A stretch of DNA of 37,667 nucleotides from an uncultured Flavobacteriaceae bacterium (GTDB lineage Bacteria > Bacteroidota > Bacteroidia > Flavobacteriales > Flavobacteriaceae), in NCBI GenBank assembly GCA_913020685.1, contig CAJWAY010000002.1, positions 1 to 37,667 on the forward strand, given 5' to 3'. The translations under genes were made by a program, and so were the position numbers. A model generated the notes under the pieces. It did not search any database, was not told the DNA's origin, and saw only the letters and a program-made list of their open reading frames with translations. Below, one piece after another: positions 24,981 to 33,456 of this stretch. The stretch's first letter is position 1. Every line of letters starts with the position of its first letter.

Positions 24981-27900
24981 TCATACTATCGTCTTTACTA
25001 TTGTATTTTTCCCAATGTAAACTATATAGCATTTTGATTTTTCTTGGGTCATCTCCTCCAGTAGCTCAGCATAGTAAGTAATTTGAGCAAAATGATGGGG
25101 CCGTTCTTTTCCAGTTTTATAATCAATAATCACCCAGCCATCTTTATTTTTTACAATCCTATCGGGACGAACAATAAATTTTTGAGGAATCAAAATATCT
25201 TTTTCATTATAAACTTCGATTTCTTCTTGATAGAAGGGTGAAAGTTGGGGATGATTCACGATATTTTTTAACATTTGCAGATAGTGATCGAATTCCTTTT
25301 TGTTTATATTCCCGGAATGCAGGGAATTGGTAACCACAGTGGAAATATCCTTGGCAAAGTTTACTTCGGCCATTAAATCGTGAACCAACACACCTTCTTT
25401 TCTGGCGGTAATGGTCGAATCGTCGTTCTTTGCATGCATTTGTAGCCAAAGTCTCTTTTGCCAATTTGAGTGAACTTTGAAATCGGGTTTGAAGGTTTTA
25501 AGGGGAATTTCATCCTCTTCTTCCATCTCCTCCTTTTCAACAGTAACCCACCTAAAAGGGTCTTCTATTTTAGGGGTTTGATTTCGACTTCTTACAAAAT
25601 GATTGAGCAAAGTGGCATAACTTTTATTGACAGGAATGTTTTTATCTTCCAAAGTGCATATCAAATACATTTTAGAAACAGCTCGGGTCAAAGCCACATA
25701 GAGGATGTTTAGGGCATCTCTTTGCTCTGCCAAAAGCTGACTCTCATAAAATGCAGTGGCTTCTTCACCCAAGTATTTTAATTTATTTGAAAAATGAATT
25801 CTTCCCCAACTGAAGGGAGTTTCAAAATGATTTTTGATGGGGTACCATACTTTTCGACTCCTGGAGGAAACCAATTCTTCTGAGGCGAAAGGTATAACCA
25901 CTACAGGAAACTCAAGTCCCTTAGCCTTGTGAATGGTCAAGATTTTGACAGCATTGGTTCCCTCAGGAATGACAATTTTTTGATCCTTTCCCTTTTTCTC
26001 CCAATAGTGAAGGTAACTCATGAAACCTCCTTGGGCTTGACTACTGAACTCAAAGATATCATCCAAAAAAGCATTTAAATGTGCCTCCGTATTTTCAATC
26101 AGTTGAAAGGCGGCAATGGCATATTCAACCGCATTGTAAAGAGATTTCTTTGAAAAAAACTGAAAATCAAATGAAAATTCAAATTGTTTTTTAATTTCTT
26201 TTTGAAAGGCAAAAATGGGAAGAAAAATAGATAAACTCATGCTTTGGTGCAAATCGATTTTTGTGCCCTTATTGTTGTACAAAAATTCAATGATATTCTT
26301 TCTTTCCTCCTCATTATCGGGATCTATTGTTACACGAATAAGCGAAATAAGGAAATTTACTTTTTGAGAACTACCCAGTGATAATGACTCTGAGGAGATC
26401 ATGGGTATGTCTTGTCTCTGAAGTACCTCAGCAATTATAGCTGCCTGCTCTTTTTTTCTAACTAAAATAGCCATGTCTTTCCACAAAAAACCACTGGATC
26501 GTGCAGCTTTGAGTGAGCTGACAGTTTGTTCTTGATAGAGAGGATTAGTAATTTCTTTTTTCCTACTCTTTTCGATAAACCTTAGCTCTACTTGGCCTCC
26601 CTTTTTGAGATTAAATTCCTGTTGGGTTTGTTGCCCGAACATTTGCTTTTGCTGGGGGTCTTCGCATACTGAACCTACCCATCCAAAAAACTGATTGTTG
26701 AAATCTACAATGGCCCTTCGGCTCCTATGATTTTTGGGTAGAAGGGTAATCTCGGGAAGCAATTGCTGAAAGGGGCTTTCTTTTTTCAAAAGACTCAAAA
26801 ATTGTTCGTTGTCCCCTCCCCTCCATCTGTATATTGCTTGTTTGGGATCGCCAACGAGAAATAACGATCCCACTTGATGGTCATCGTCTAGCCCCTGTAA
26901 AGCGTTGGAAATTAAAGGAATGAGATTTTTCCATTGTAAGCGGGAAGTATCTTGAAATTCGTCTATAAAGTAATAACGGTATTTTTCTCCCAGACGCTCG
27001 TAAATGTATGGAGTATCAAGGTCGGAAATTTCATCATCAATAATCTCATTAAATCGGCTGAGAAGTAATCGGTTTTCGGGAAGTTGAAGTTCATCAAGAC
27101 CTTTTTCCATGAGGCCAATCAAAGACAAGGGAGTCCATTGACTAATGATACTCTTCAAAAGTAAAATCCTACCTACTTTGGTTTTGGCTTTTGTAAAACT
27201 TTCAAGCAACCTAGGAATCAAAGCATCGATGATCGTTTTTTTGTTCTTGGAAAGAGATTGTGTGAACAGACGTTGTCCTTCTATGAGGTTTTTTTCCAAT
27301 TGGTTTTTATAAAGTCCATCAATTGTTCCATTGGCTATTTTTTCAAAATGTTTGTAGAGAATTTTTCGATTGAAATCATCTTGGGTCAATCCCTGATAGT
27401 TGAGTAATTTAAGTGTATCGACTCCTAGTGCCCTGAGTTCATCCTCTTGGGATCTGAGAAGTTTTTCGAAAGCTATTTTTTGTGGTTTAAAATCTTTTTG
27501 ATCTATATTTTTTAAATCAGATAGTGGTTGCCGATCGTTTTCATTGAGCAGGAGTTTTGAGAAATCAAATAAATCCTGACCAATATTCCAACTCTTGAGT
27601 TCTTCAATTTTATTTAAACTAAAAGTGACAAGGGTTTCGGTCAAATCTCTGTCTATACCGGCTTGATCCAGAATATTTTCTGTCATTTCTTCCAGTAACA
27701 TATCACTGTCCAGGGTAACCTCAAAGCTGGCGGGTATTTTTAAATCTTTGGCAAAACTCTTAATGATTTTGTGGGTAAAACTATCTAGCGTAATGACTTC
27801 AAAAGCGGCATACTCGTGAAGAATTTTGTTCAAAACCCTTTGCGCTTTTTGTTGCAATGATGGTAAGTCTATTCTCAGATCAATAATCAAACTGGAGCGT

Positions 27901-28130
27901 ATATCTTTGATTTTATCATCCTCTAAATGATGGGCAAGCAGATAGAGGTTGTTCAAAATTCTGAATTTCATCTCATTGACAGCCTTATTGGTAAAAGTCA
28001 GTGCCAGCATATTTCGATAGCCATTATCGTGATGTGTGCAGAGTAATTTTTTAAGGTAAGCGTAAACCAATGTATATGTCTTTCCAGAGCCTGCAGACGC
28101 ATTTATGATTTGAAAAGGACTTGATTCCAT
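24981..28130 (-). CDS. AddA-like UvrD-family helicase with C-terminal nuclease domain
   Basis: 1049 residues. Walker A is ASAGSGKT (11-18), Walker B and DEFQD lie in YYFIDEFQDTS (386-396), motif III is VGDPKQAIYRWRGGD, and motif VI is seen in ALNILYVALTRA. A RecB-type nuclease occupies the C terminus: RPDRI followed by VIIDYKTGK, with D1003 and K1005 as catalytic candidates. Together with the AddB-like gene it forms a two-nuclease AddAB-type complex that resects broken ends and prepares them for RecA. ATG at 28130 gives a proper start five residues before the Q-type motif. Divergent from sodA, with 94 bases between. Confidence 0.9.
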   Translation of the reverse strand: MESSPFQIINASAGSGKTYTLVYAYLKKLLCTHHDNGYRNMLALTFTNKAVNEMKFRILNNLYLLAHHLEDDKIKDIRSSLIIDLRIDLPSLQQKAQRVLNKILHEYAAFEVITLDSFTHKIIKSFAKDLKIPASFEVTLDSDMLLEEMTENILDQAGIDRDLTETLVTFSLNKIEELKSWNIGQDLFDFSKLLLNENDRQPLSDLKNIDQKDFKPQKIAFEKLLRSQEDELRALGVDTLKLLNYQGLTQDDFNRKILYKHFEKIANGTIDGLYKNQLEKNLIEGQRLFTQSLSKNKKTIIDALIPRLLESFTKAKTKVGRILLLKSIISQWTPLSLIGLMEKGLDELQLPENRLLLSRFNEIIDDEISDLDTPYIYERLGEKYRYYFIDEFQDTSRLQWKNLIPLISNALQGLDDDHQVGSLFLVGDPKQAIYRWRGGDNEQFLSLLKKESPFQQLLPEITLLPKNHRSRRAIVDFNNQFFGWVGSVCEDPQQKQMFGQQTQQEFNLKKGGQVELRFIEKSRKKEITNPLYQEQTVSSLKAARSSGFLWKDMAILVRKKEQAAIIAEVLQRQDIPMISSESLSLGSSQKVNFLISLIRVTIDPDNEEERKNIIEFLYNNKGTKIDLHQSMSLSIFLPIFAFQKEIKKQFEFSFDFQFFSKKSLYNAVEYAIAAFQLIENTEAHLNAFLDDIFEFSSQAQGGFMSYLHYWEKKGKDQKIVIPEGTNAVKILTIHKAKGLEFPVVVIPFASEELVSSRSRKVWYPIKNHFETPFSWGRIHFSNKLKYLGEEATAFYESQLLAEQRDALNILYVALTRAVSKMYLICTLEDKNIPVNKSYATLLNHFVRSRNQTPKIEDPFRWVTVEKEEMEEEDEIPLKTFKPDFKVHSNWQKRLWLQMHAKNDDSTITARKEGVLVHDLMAEVNFAKDISTVVTNSLHSGNINKKEFDHYLQMLKNIVNHPQLSPFYQEEIEVYNEKDILIPQKFIVRPDRIVKNKDGWVIIDYKTGKERPHHFAQITYYAELLEEMTQEKSKCYIVYIGKNTIVKTIV

Positions 28131-28197
28131 ATATTGGTATAATTTTTAAAATTAGGTTTTTAGCTGTCATCATTTAACAAATCAATAAAAGAAATTA

Positions 28198-28205
28198 TAA
28201 TTTTG
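28198..28205 (+). promoter_or_regulatory. -7 box of the superoxide dismutase gene
   Basis: TAATTTTG matches TAnnTTTG exactly. Transcription would begin around 28210, about 15 bases before the ATG at 28225. No TTG is found at the -33 distance, as with several other promoters in this window. The 94-base gap also serves the divergent AddA-like gene. Confidence 0.45.
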
Positions 28206-28224
28206 TAAAAAATTAAATATTATT

Positions 28225-28833
28225 ATGGCTTTCGAACTACCACAATTACCTTATGCTTACGATGCATTAGAACCGCATATAGATGCAAAAACTATGGAGA
28301 TTCACTACAGTAAACACCACAATGGTTACACAACAAAGCTCAACGGTGCGCTTGAGGGATCGGGAATGGAGTCTGACACAATTGAATCTATTTTAGAAAA
28401 CTTAGACATGGACAATGCTGCTCTAAGAAACAATGGAGGAGGATATTATAATCACTCTTTGTTTTGGGAAGTGATGGGGCCTAATGGAGGGGGAACTCCC
28501 TTGAGTACCTTAGCGCAAGCCATTGATGCAGCTTATGGATCATTTGAAAGTTTTAAATCCGCTTTTTCCAATGCAGCTGCTAACCAATTTGGTTCTGGCT
28601 GGGCTTGGCTTTGTGTTCAAAAAGGAGGCAAAGTAGAAGTTTGTTCATCTGCTAATCAAGACAATCCCTTGATGCCGGGTATCGGATGTGGAGGAACTCC
28701 TATTCTTGGTATTGACATTTGGGAACACGCTTATTATCTCAATTACCAAAACAGAAGACCAGATTATATTAATGCATTTTTTAATGTGATTAACTGGGAA
28801 AAAGTGAGTGAATTATATGAACAAAACAAGTAA
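28225..28833 (+). CDS. sodA: Superoxide dismutase, manganese/iron type
   Basis: 202 residues, normal length, no signal peptide, so cytoplasmic. Metal ligands are H27, H77, D164 and H168 (in DIWEHAYYLNYQNRRPDYI). Features near the metal, SSANQDNPLM and QNRRPDYI, look like manganese-type or cambialistic enzymes rather than iron-only ones. It converts superoxide to oxygen and hydrogen peroxide. It is a single-gene unit, with its own -7 box upstream and a strong intrinsic terminator 30 bases after the stop. Confidence 0.95.
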   Translation: MAFELPQLPYAYDALEPHIDAKTMEIHYSKHHNGYTTKLNGALEGSGMESDTIESILENLDMDNAALRNNGGGYYNHSLFWEVMGPNGGGTPLSTLAQAIDAAYGSFESFKSAFSNAAANQFGSGWAWLCVQKGGKVEVCSSANQDNPLMPGIGCGGTPILGIDIWEHAYYLNYQNRRPDYINAFFNVINWEKVSELYEQNK

Positions 28834-28864
28834 AAAAGGGATTCTTTCTAAATAGGTGAAAAAT

Positions 28865-28892
28865 AAAAAGGGAGGATAAATCCTCCCTTTTT
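28865..28892 (+). terminator. Strong intrinsic terminator of sodA
   Basis: A perfect 12-bp stem AAAAAGGGAGGA/TCCTCCCTTTTT around a TAAA loop, with T5 at the end. The flanking A-run makes it usable from the other strand as well, so it may also stop transcripts of the convergent PurF-like gene that run past 29074. Confidence 0.85.
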
Positions 28893-29024
28893 GCCCCAAA
28901 TCTTACCATGAACTTAACCTACTTATGTTCTGGTTTTATAAAAGTACCTTAAAGAAATACTGAGTTAATAATAAAACGTTAAAATGCACTTTTTTCTGAT
29001 AACTGGATTTTAGATAAACTTTAT

Positions 29025-29047
29025 TTAAAAAAAATAATTTTTTTTAA
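29025..29047. other. Pure A/T hairpin between convergent genes
   Basis: TTAAAAAAAA (29025-29034) pairs exactly with TTTTTTTTAA (29038-29047) around TAA. It sits 27 bases beyond the stop of the PurF-like gene. It lacks GC pairs, so it is at best a weak terminator or RNA end-stabiliser. Confidence 0.25.
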
Positions 29048-29073
29048 TTCTTCAAAAAATTTATTCCCAATAA

Positions 29074-30972
29074 TTAATAGGCTCTCACAGATTTTCCCTC
29101 ATAAAAATTCATAAAAGCGCGGTTTACGACCCTATTACCTCCAGGTGTTGGATAGTCTCCAGAAAAATACCAATCACCAAGATTTTTCGGGCAGGCTTGA
29201 TGCAAATCTTCTATTGTTTGAAAAATTACTTCTACCTCAGCCTTGATACTATCCCCTTTAAGCATTTGTGCAATTTTGGCTGAAATTTGCTCATCGGAAA
29301 AAGGTTCGTATAAGGCTCTCACACAATTTTCTACCTTCTCTAATGGATAACCTTGGTTGAGTTTGCATTTGCTGTAAATACTATCTAAGGTTTGTTCTAA
29401 ATTATTCCGGTCTTCGAGAAGCTTGAGTGTTGCCTTAAAAACAATAAAGTTGTCAATTTTAGCCATGTCTATTCCATAACAATCGGGATAACGGATCTGA
29501 GGTGCACTAGAAACAATAATAATTTTTTTGGGGTTAAGCCGATCCAACATCTTCAAAATACTCTTTTGTAAGGTAGTTCCCCTAACAATACTATCGTCGA
29601 TAATTACCAAATTGTCGGTAGGTTTAATTACCCCGTAGGTCACATCGTACACGTGAGCCACAAGATCGTCCCTACTGGCATCTTCAGTGATAAAAGTCCT
29701 CAGTTTGGCATCTTTGATCGCTATTTTTTCAATTCTGGGACGTAAAGAAAATAGCTTTTCAAGCTCACCGTTTTGAAGATGTTTTTTGTTTTGCATACTA
29801 TCTTTTAGCAATTGAACAATATTATCTTGAACGGCACCCAAGAGGCCATAGAATGAGGTTTCAGCAGTATTTGGAATAAAGGAGAATACAGTATTTTTAA
29901 GATCGTCGTCAATGCTTTTTTGGATTTGAGGGAACAACAATCTTCCCAATTTTTTACGCTCTTTATATATTTCAGCATCACCTCCTCTTGAAAAATAAAT
30001 TCTCTCAAATGAACAAGATTTGGGGGCTACAGATTGCTGAATTTGGCTCAATTTTACAGCACCAGATTTTTTGGTCAGTAAGGCACAGCCAGGAGGCAGC
30101 TCAAGAATATTCTCAAAAGCTACATTAAACACTGTTTGAATGGCTGGTCTTTCAGATGCAACCACTAGTATTTCATCATCATCGTAGTAGAAAGCAGGTC
30201 GAATCCCAGCAGGATCTCTTAAAACAAAAGATTCCCCATGGCCTAATAGCCCTGCAATGGTATAACCACCATCCCATTTCTTGGACGCTTTTCGCAAAAC
30301 CTTTTTCATACTTAGTAGCTCTGCAATTTGAGGAGAAGCAGCTGATTTTGTAAATCCCTCCTTTTTTAATTTCTTATAAATTTTAGCCACGGCATCATCC
30401 AAAAAATGTCCAATTTTTTCCATTACAGTTATAGTATCAGCTTTTTCTTTGGGATGTTGACCAAGCTCAACCAAGGTATCAAAAAGTTCACTAACATTAG
30501 TTAAATTAAAGTTTCCAGCAACTATCAAATTTCTATGCATCCAATTGTTCTGCCTCAAAAAAGGATGAACGCTTTCAATGCTATTCTTTCCAAAAGTTCC
30601 GTAGCGTACATGACCTAGCAGTAATTCTCCTGCGAAAGGAACAAATTTTTTAAACTGATCTATATCTTCCCGTAAGTTGGGGTGTTGTATACTCGCTTGT
30701 TTAAAACCTTTATTTACCTTTTTAAAAATATCTTGAATTGGTTGCTGACCGTTAGAGCGAACCCTGGCGATATATCGTTGGCCTGGGCTCATATTTAATT
30801 TGACGCAAGCTAAACCAGCACCATCTTGGCCCCTATTGTGCTGCTTTTCCATCATCAAATACATTTTGTTAATACCATACATTGCAGTGCCGTACTTTTC
30901 TTTAAAGTAATGAAGGTCTTTTTTCAAATGAATCATTGCGATCCCACACTCGTGCTTTATGGCGTCACTCAT
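29074..30972 (-). CDS. Amidophosphoribosyltransferase, long PurF-like Bacteroidota form
   Basis: 632 residues, well above the roughly 480-510 of classical PurF. The N-terminal glutamine amidotransferase has C9 in KHECGIA, HNRGQDGAG (45-53), GHVRYGTFG (120-128) and GNFNLTN (154-160, in place of HNGNLTN). The phosphoribosyltransferase loop IIDDSIVRGTT (457-467) is intact. Extra length lies around 330-430 and at the C terminus (570-632). Cys9 is preceded by MSDAIKHE, so a short propeptide would need removal. The expected reaction is PRPP plus glutamine to phosphoribosylamine, the first step of purine synthesis. It follows the PfkB kinase by 18 bases, with purN nearby. A second, classical PurF may exist elsewhere; no symbol is assigned for that reason. 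Confidence 0.85.
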   Translation of the reverse strand: MSDAIKHECGIAMIHLKKDLHYFKEKYGTAMYGINKMYLMMEKQHNRGQDGAGLACVKLNMSPGQRYIARVRSNGQQPIQDIFKKVNKGFKQASIQHPNLREDIDQFKKFVPFAGELLLGHVRYGTFGKNSIESVHPFLRQNNWMHRNLIVAGNFNLTNVSELFDTLVELGQHPKEKADTITVMEKIGHFLDDAVAKIYKKLKKEGFTKSAASPQIAELLSMKKVLRKASKKWDGGYTIAGLLGHGESFVLRDPAGIRPAFYYDDDEILVVASERPAIQTVFNVAFENILELPPGCALLTKKSGAVKLSQIQQSVAPKSCSFERIYFSRGGDAEIYKERKKLGRLLFPQIQKSIDDDLKNTVFSFIPNTAETSFYGLLGAVQDNIVQLLKDSMQNKKHLQNGELEKLFSLRPRIEKIAIKDAKLRTFITEDASRDDLVAHVYDVTYGVIKPTDNLVIIDDSIVRGTTLQKSILKMLDRLNPKKIIIVSSAPQIRYPDCYGIDMAKIDNFIVFKATLKLLEDRNNLEQTLDSIYSKCKLNQGYPLEKVENCVRALYEPFSDEQISAKIAQMLKGDSIKAEVEVIFQTIEDLHQACPKNLGDWYFSGDYPTPGGNRVVNRAFMNFYEGKSVRAY

Positions 30973-30990
30973 ATTATTAAATGATTTACT

Positions 30991-31920
30991 TTATTCAATC
31001 TCTATCTCAAATGTAGTTAATTCTTTGAAAGCTTTTAGGCGGTCAGCCATCATATTTGGAGAATAATTTAACATATTTTCCGTTCCAAACTTCTCAACTG
31101 TAAATGAGGCCATAGCCGAACCATAAATTAAAGCTAACTTCATGTTATTAAAAGAAATATCTCCTGTTTGAGTCAAGTATCCTATAAATCCTCCGGCAAA
31201 ACTATCTCCAGCACCAGTAGGGTCAATAACCTCATCTAATGGAAGGGCCGGAGCACAAAAAATCTCATGATTGTGAAAAAGAAATGCCCCATGTTCTCCT
31301 TTTTTGATAACCACATATTCTGGACCCATTTTATGAATTTGGGCGGCGGCTCTGACCAAGGAGTACTCTCCGGTCAGCTGCCTGGCTTCTTCGTCATTTA
31401 TGGAAATTACGTCTACTTTTTCAATTACTTGATCCAATCCAGATCTAAAATGATCCATCCAAAAATTCATAGTATCTAAAATAGTTAACTTGGGCTTGGA
31501 ATTCAACTGTTCCAAAGCTTGCAATTGAACATTAGGAGATAGGTTACCAAGCATTACGAAATCGGGAGATTTAAAATGCTGTGGAATCTTTGGCTTAAAA
31601 TTTTCCAAAACATTTAGTTGGGTGTCCAAAGTGGTTCTGGTGTTCATGTCATTATGGTATTTTCCACTCCAAAAAAAAGTAGCTCCACCTGATACTATTT
31701 CGACTCCTGAAATGTCAATACCATGATTTTTAAGTAAATTCAAATGCTGATTTTCGAAATCCTCTCCTACAACAGATACAATCCCACAGTTTAGATTAAA
31801 TCTGGAAGCAGAAAGACCAATATAGGTAGCAGCTCCGCCCAATATTTTATCAACTTTTCCAAAAGGAGTTGAAATAGCGTCGTAGGCCATCGTCCCAACT
31901 ACCAATAATTTATTATTCAT
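30991..31920 (-). CDS. PfkB-family carbohydrate/nucleoside kinase
   Basis: 309 residues, ribokinase fold. N-terminal GGAATYIGLSASR (28-40) and the C-terminal signature DPTGAGDSFAGGF (233-245), with D239 as the catalytic base. The length and lid region fit ribokinase/adenosine-kinase-type enzymes; the substrate cannot be read from sequence. It is followed after 18 bases by the PurF-like gene and preceded by rnhA, with purN before that, so a nucleoside or ribose substrate feeding purine synthesis is a reasonable guess, no more. A -7 box TACTTTTG ends only four bases before the ATG. Confidence 0.9.
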   Translation of the reverse strand: MNNKLLVVGTMAYDAISTPFGKVDKILGGAATYIGLSASRFNLNCGIVSVVGEDFENQHLNLLKNHGIDISGVEIVSGGATFFWSGKYHNDMNTRTTLDTQLNVLENFKPKIPQHFKSPDFVMLGNLSPNVQLQALEQLNSKPKLTILDTMNFWMDHFRSGLDQVIEKVDVISINDEEARQLTGEYSLVRAAAQIHKMGPEYVVIKKGEHGAFLFHNHEIFCAPALPLDEVIDPTGAGDSFAGGFIGYLTQTGDISFNNMKLALIYGSAMASFTVEKFGTENMLNYSPNMMADRLKAFKELTTFEIEIE

Positions 31921-31924
31921 TAAG

Positions 31925-31932
31925 CAAAAGTA
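31925..31932 (-). promoter_or_regulatory. -7 box just before the PfkB kinase gene
   Basis: TACTTTTG on the minus strand matches TAnnTTTG exactly and ends four bases before the ATG at 31920, which would give an almost leaderless mRNA for the kinase and PurF-like genes. There is no TTG at the -33 distance. The same close spacing is seen at crtI. Confidence 0.3.
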
Positions 31933-31993
31933 GTAAACTTAGTAGGGCTCATTGGTTATTTAACTAAAGATTTATTTAAGAGTTTTCAAATAG

Positions 31994-32479
31994 CTAAAAT
32001 GGATCGGATTTGTTTTGATTCTGTTCATAGAAAGCATCAACATTTATAGGGGAATGTTTGGCCGCTTTTTCCGCTAAATGGTCACACCGTTCGTTTTGAG
32101 AATGAGCATTGTGTCCTTTAATCCATTGAAAACTTACATTGTGTTTCCTGTGGATAATAAGATAACGCTTCCACAGGTCAGAGTTTTTTTTGTTTTTAAA
32201 CGCTTTTTTTTCCCAGTTAAATACCCATTTTTTTTGAACCGCATCAATCACATACTTTGAATCGGAAAAAACCATAACTTCCATAGGTTGAGTTTTCAAG
32301 GTCTCCAAGGCGATAATTACTGCAAGAAGTTCCATGCGATTATTTGTCGTCAACCTAAAACCCTCAGAAAATTCTTTAACATAATCCTTTCCCTCCCATT
32401 CCATAATGATACCATAACCCCCCGGGCCAGGATTTCCTCTAGAAGATCCATCAGTGTAAATTTTAATTCTACCCGACAT
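31994..32479 (-). CDS. rnhA: Ribonuclease HI
   Basis: 161 residues from the ATG at 32479 (MSGRIKIYTDGSSRGNPGPG). The frame is open further upstream to 32626, but that part lies inside purN and has no RNase H character, so it is not used. Catalytic residues are D10, E50 (NNRMEL), D73 (FSDSKYV) and D133 (ERCDHLAE), and the assisting H123 is in KGHN. It cleaves the RNA of RNA-DNA hybrids, clearing R-loops and primers. The start codon lies within the end of purN (11-base overlap), so the two are coupled. Confidence 0.95.
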   Translation of the reverse strand: MSGRIKIYTDGSSRGNPGPGGYGIIMEWEGKDYVKEFSEGFRLTTNNRMELLAVIIALETLKTQPMEVMVFSDSKYVIDAVQKKWVFNWEKKAFKNKKNSDLWKRYLIIHRKHNVSFQWIKGHNAHSQNERCDHLAEKAAKHSPINVDAFYEQNQNKSDPF

Positions 32480-33047
32480 GTTTTGTAAATAAGATTTTTT
32501 GAATGACCTCAGGATAGTGTTTGTATTCCAATTGGTGAACCCTATTTGCAATATCTTCAAAGCTGTCTTGGTCACCAACCTCAACTTTGGATTGAAAAAT
32601 GATGGATCCTTCATCATAGTTTTCATTTACATAATGAATACTTATACCTGTTTCACGGTCTCCAGCGTCTTTTACCGATTGATGGACCCGATCCCCATAC
32701 ATGCCTTTACCTCCATGATTAGGGAGTAGTGAGGGATGTATGTTGACGATTTTAAAAGTAAATGTATTAATGAAAGCCAAGGGTATTTTAAGTAAAAATC
32801 CAGCCAAGACAATTAAATCTGGATTCAAAAGCTTTATTTGCTTACACAATACTCCACTATTTAATTGCACTTTATCAAAAACATTTACAGGGATTTTAAA
32901 TGGCCTAACGCGTTCAATTACACCTGCTTTGGGATTGTTTGTAAAGACATTTATTACCTTAACTTGATGATTATTTTTAAAGTATTTGATGATATTTTCG
33001 ACGTTGGTGCCTGAACCAGATGCAAACAGAACAATCCTTTTAACCAT
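32469..33047 (-). CDS. purN: Phosphoribosylglycinamide formyltransferase
   Basis: 192 residues. It transfers formyl from 10-formyltetrahydrofolate to GAR in purine synthesis. N-terminal substrate loop ASGSGTN (9-15), catalytic N102 and H104 in NIHPSLLP, and D145 in NYDEGSI, equivalent to N106, H108 and D144 of the E. coli enzyme. The GGKGMYG variant (112-118) replaces the usual KGxxxH-type segment and, from memory, is common in Bacteroidota. The gene is divergent from acpP and overlaps rnhA downstream. The PurF-like gene two genes further on suggests a purine-related group. Confidence 0.95.
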   Translation of the reverse strand: MVKRIVLFASGSGTNVENIIKYFKNNHQVKVINVFTNNPKAGVIERVRPFKIPVNVFDKVQLNSGVLCKQIKLLNPDLIVLAGFLLKIPLAFINTFTFKIVNIHPSLLPNHGGKGMYGDRVHQSVKDAGDRETGISIHYVNENYDEGSIIFQSKVEVGDQDSFEDIANRVHQLEYKHYPEVIQKILFTKHVG

Positions 33048-33172
33048 TTTATTTTAGATAAATTTTCTTTGACCTTTATAATTTAGTGATTTATGATATA
33101 TATTTATAAAAAACACATCACAAAGAAAAGTTATATTCTTTTCTCTAAATGGTGATTTGATCCAAAGTTTTA

Positions 33173-33180
33173 TATTTTTG
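33173..33180 (+). promoter_or_regulatory. -7 box of the acpP operon
   Basis: TATTTTTG matches TAnnTTTG and would start transcription near 33187, about 24 bases before the acpP ATG. The nearest upstream TTG is only 13 bases away, too close for the normal -33 element. It lies in the 163-base gap shared with divergent purN; no purN promoter was recognised. Confidence 0.35.
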
Positions 33181-33210
33181 TGCACATTAATTTAAAAACA
33201 AATTTTGATT

Positions 33211-33444
33211 ATGTCTGATATTTCATCAAAAGTAAAAGCAATCATCGTTGATAAATTGGGAGTAGACGAAAATGAAGTCGTTGCTGACGCTAATTTCACC
33301 AACGATTTAGGTGCCGATTCTTTGGATACCGTTGAATTAATTATGGAATTCGAGAAAGAATTTGACATTCAGATCCCAGATGACCAAGCAGAGAACATTG
33401 CTACAGTAGGTCAAGCCATTCAATTTATTGAGCAAGCAAATTAA
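33211..33444 (+). CDS. acpP: Acyl carrier protein
   Basis: 77 residues, acidic. The phosphopantetheine attachment site is S37 in GADSLDTVEL. ATG at 33211 gives MSDISSKVKAIIVDKL; a TTG two codons upstream is not needed. It carries growing acyl chains in fatty-acid synthesis. fabF follows after 12 bases, the classic acpP-fabF-rnc order. Confidence 0.97.
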   Translation: MSDISSKVKAIIVDKLGVDENEVVADANFTNDLGADSLDTVELIMEFEKEFDIQIPDDQAENIATVGQAIQFIEQAN

Positions 33445-33456
33445 ATTTTGGCTTAA

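Noticed and set aside
32480..32626. N-terminal extension of rnhA by 49 codons
   Set aside because: This part is the purN reading region in another frame; the RNase H fold begins at MSGRIKIYTDG (32479).
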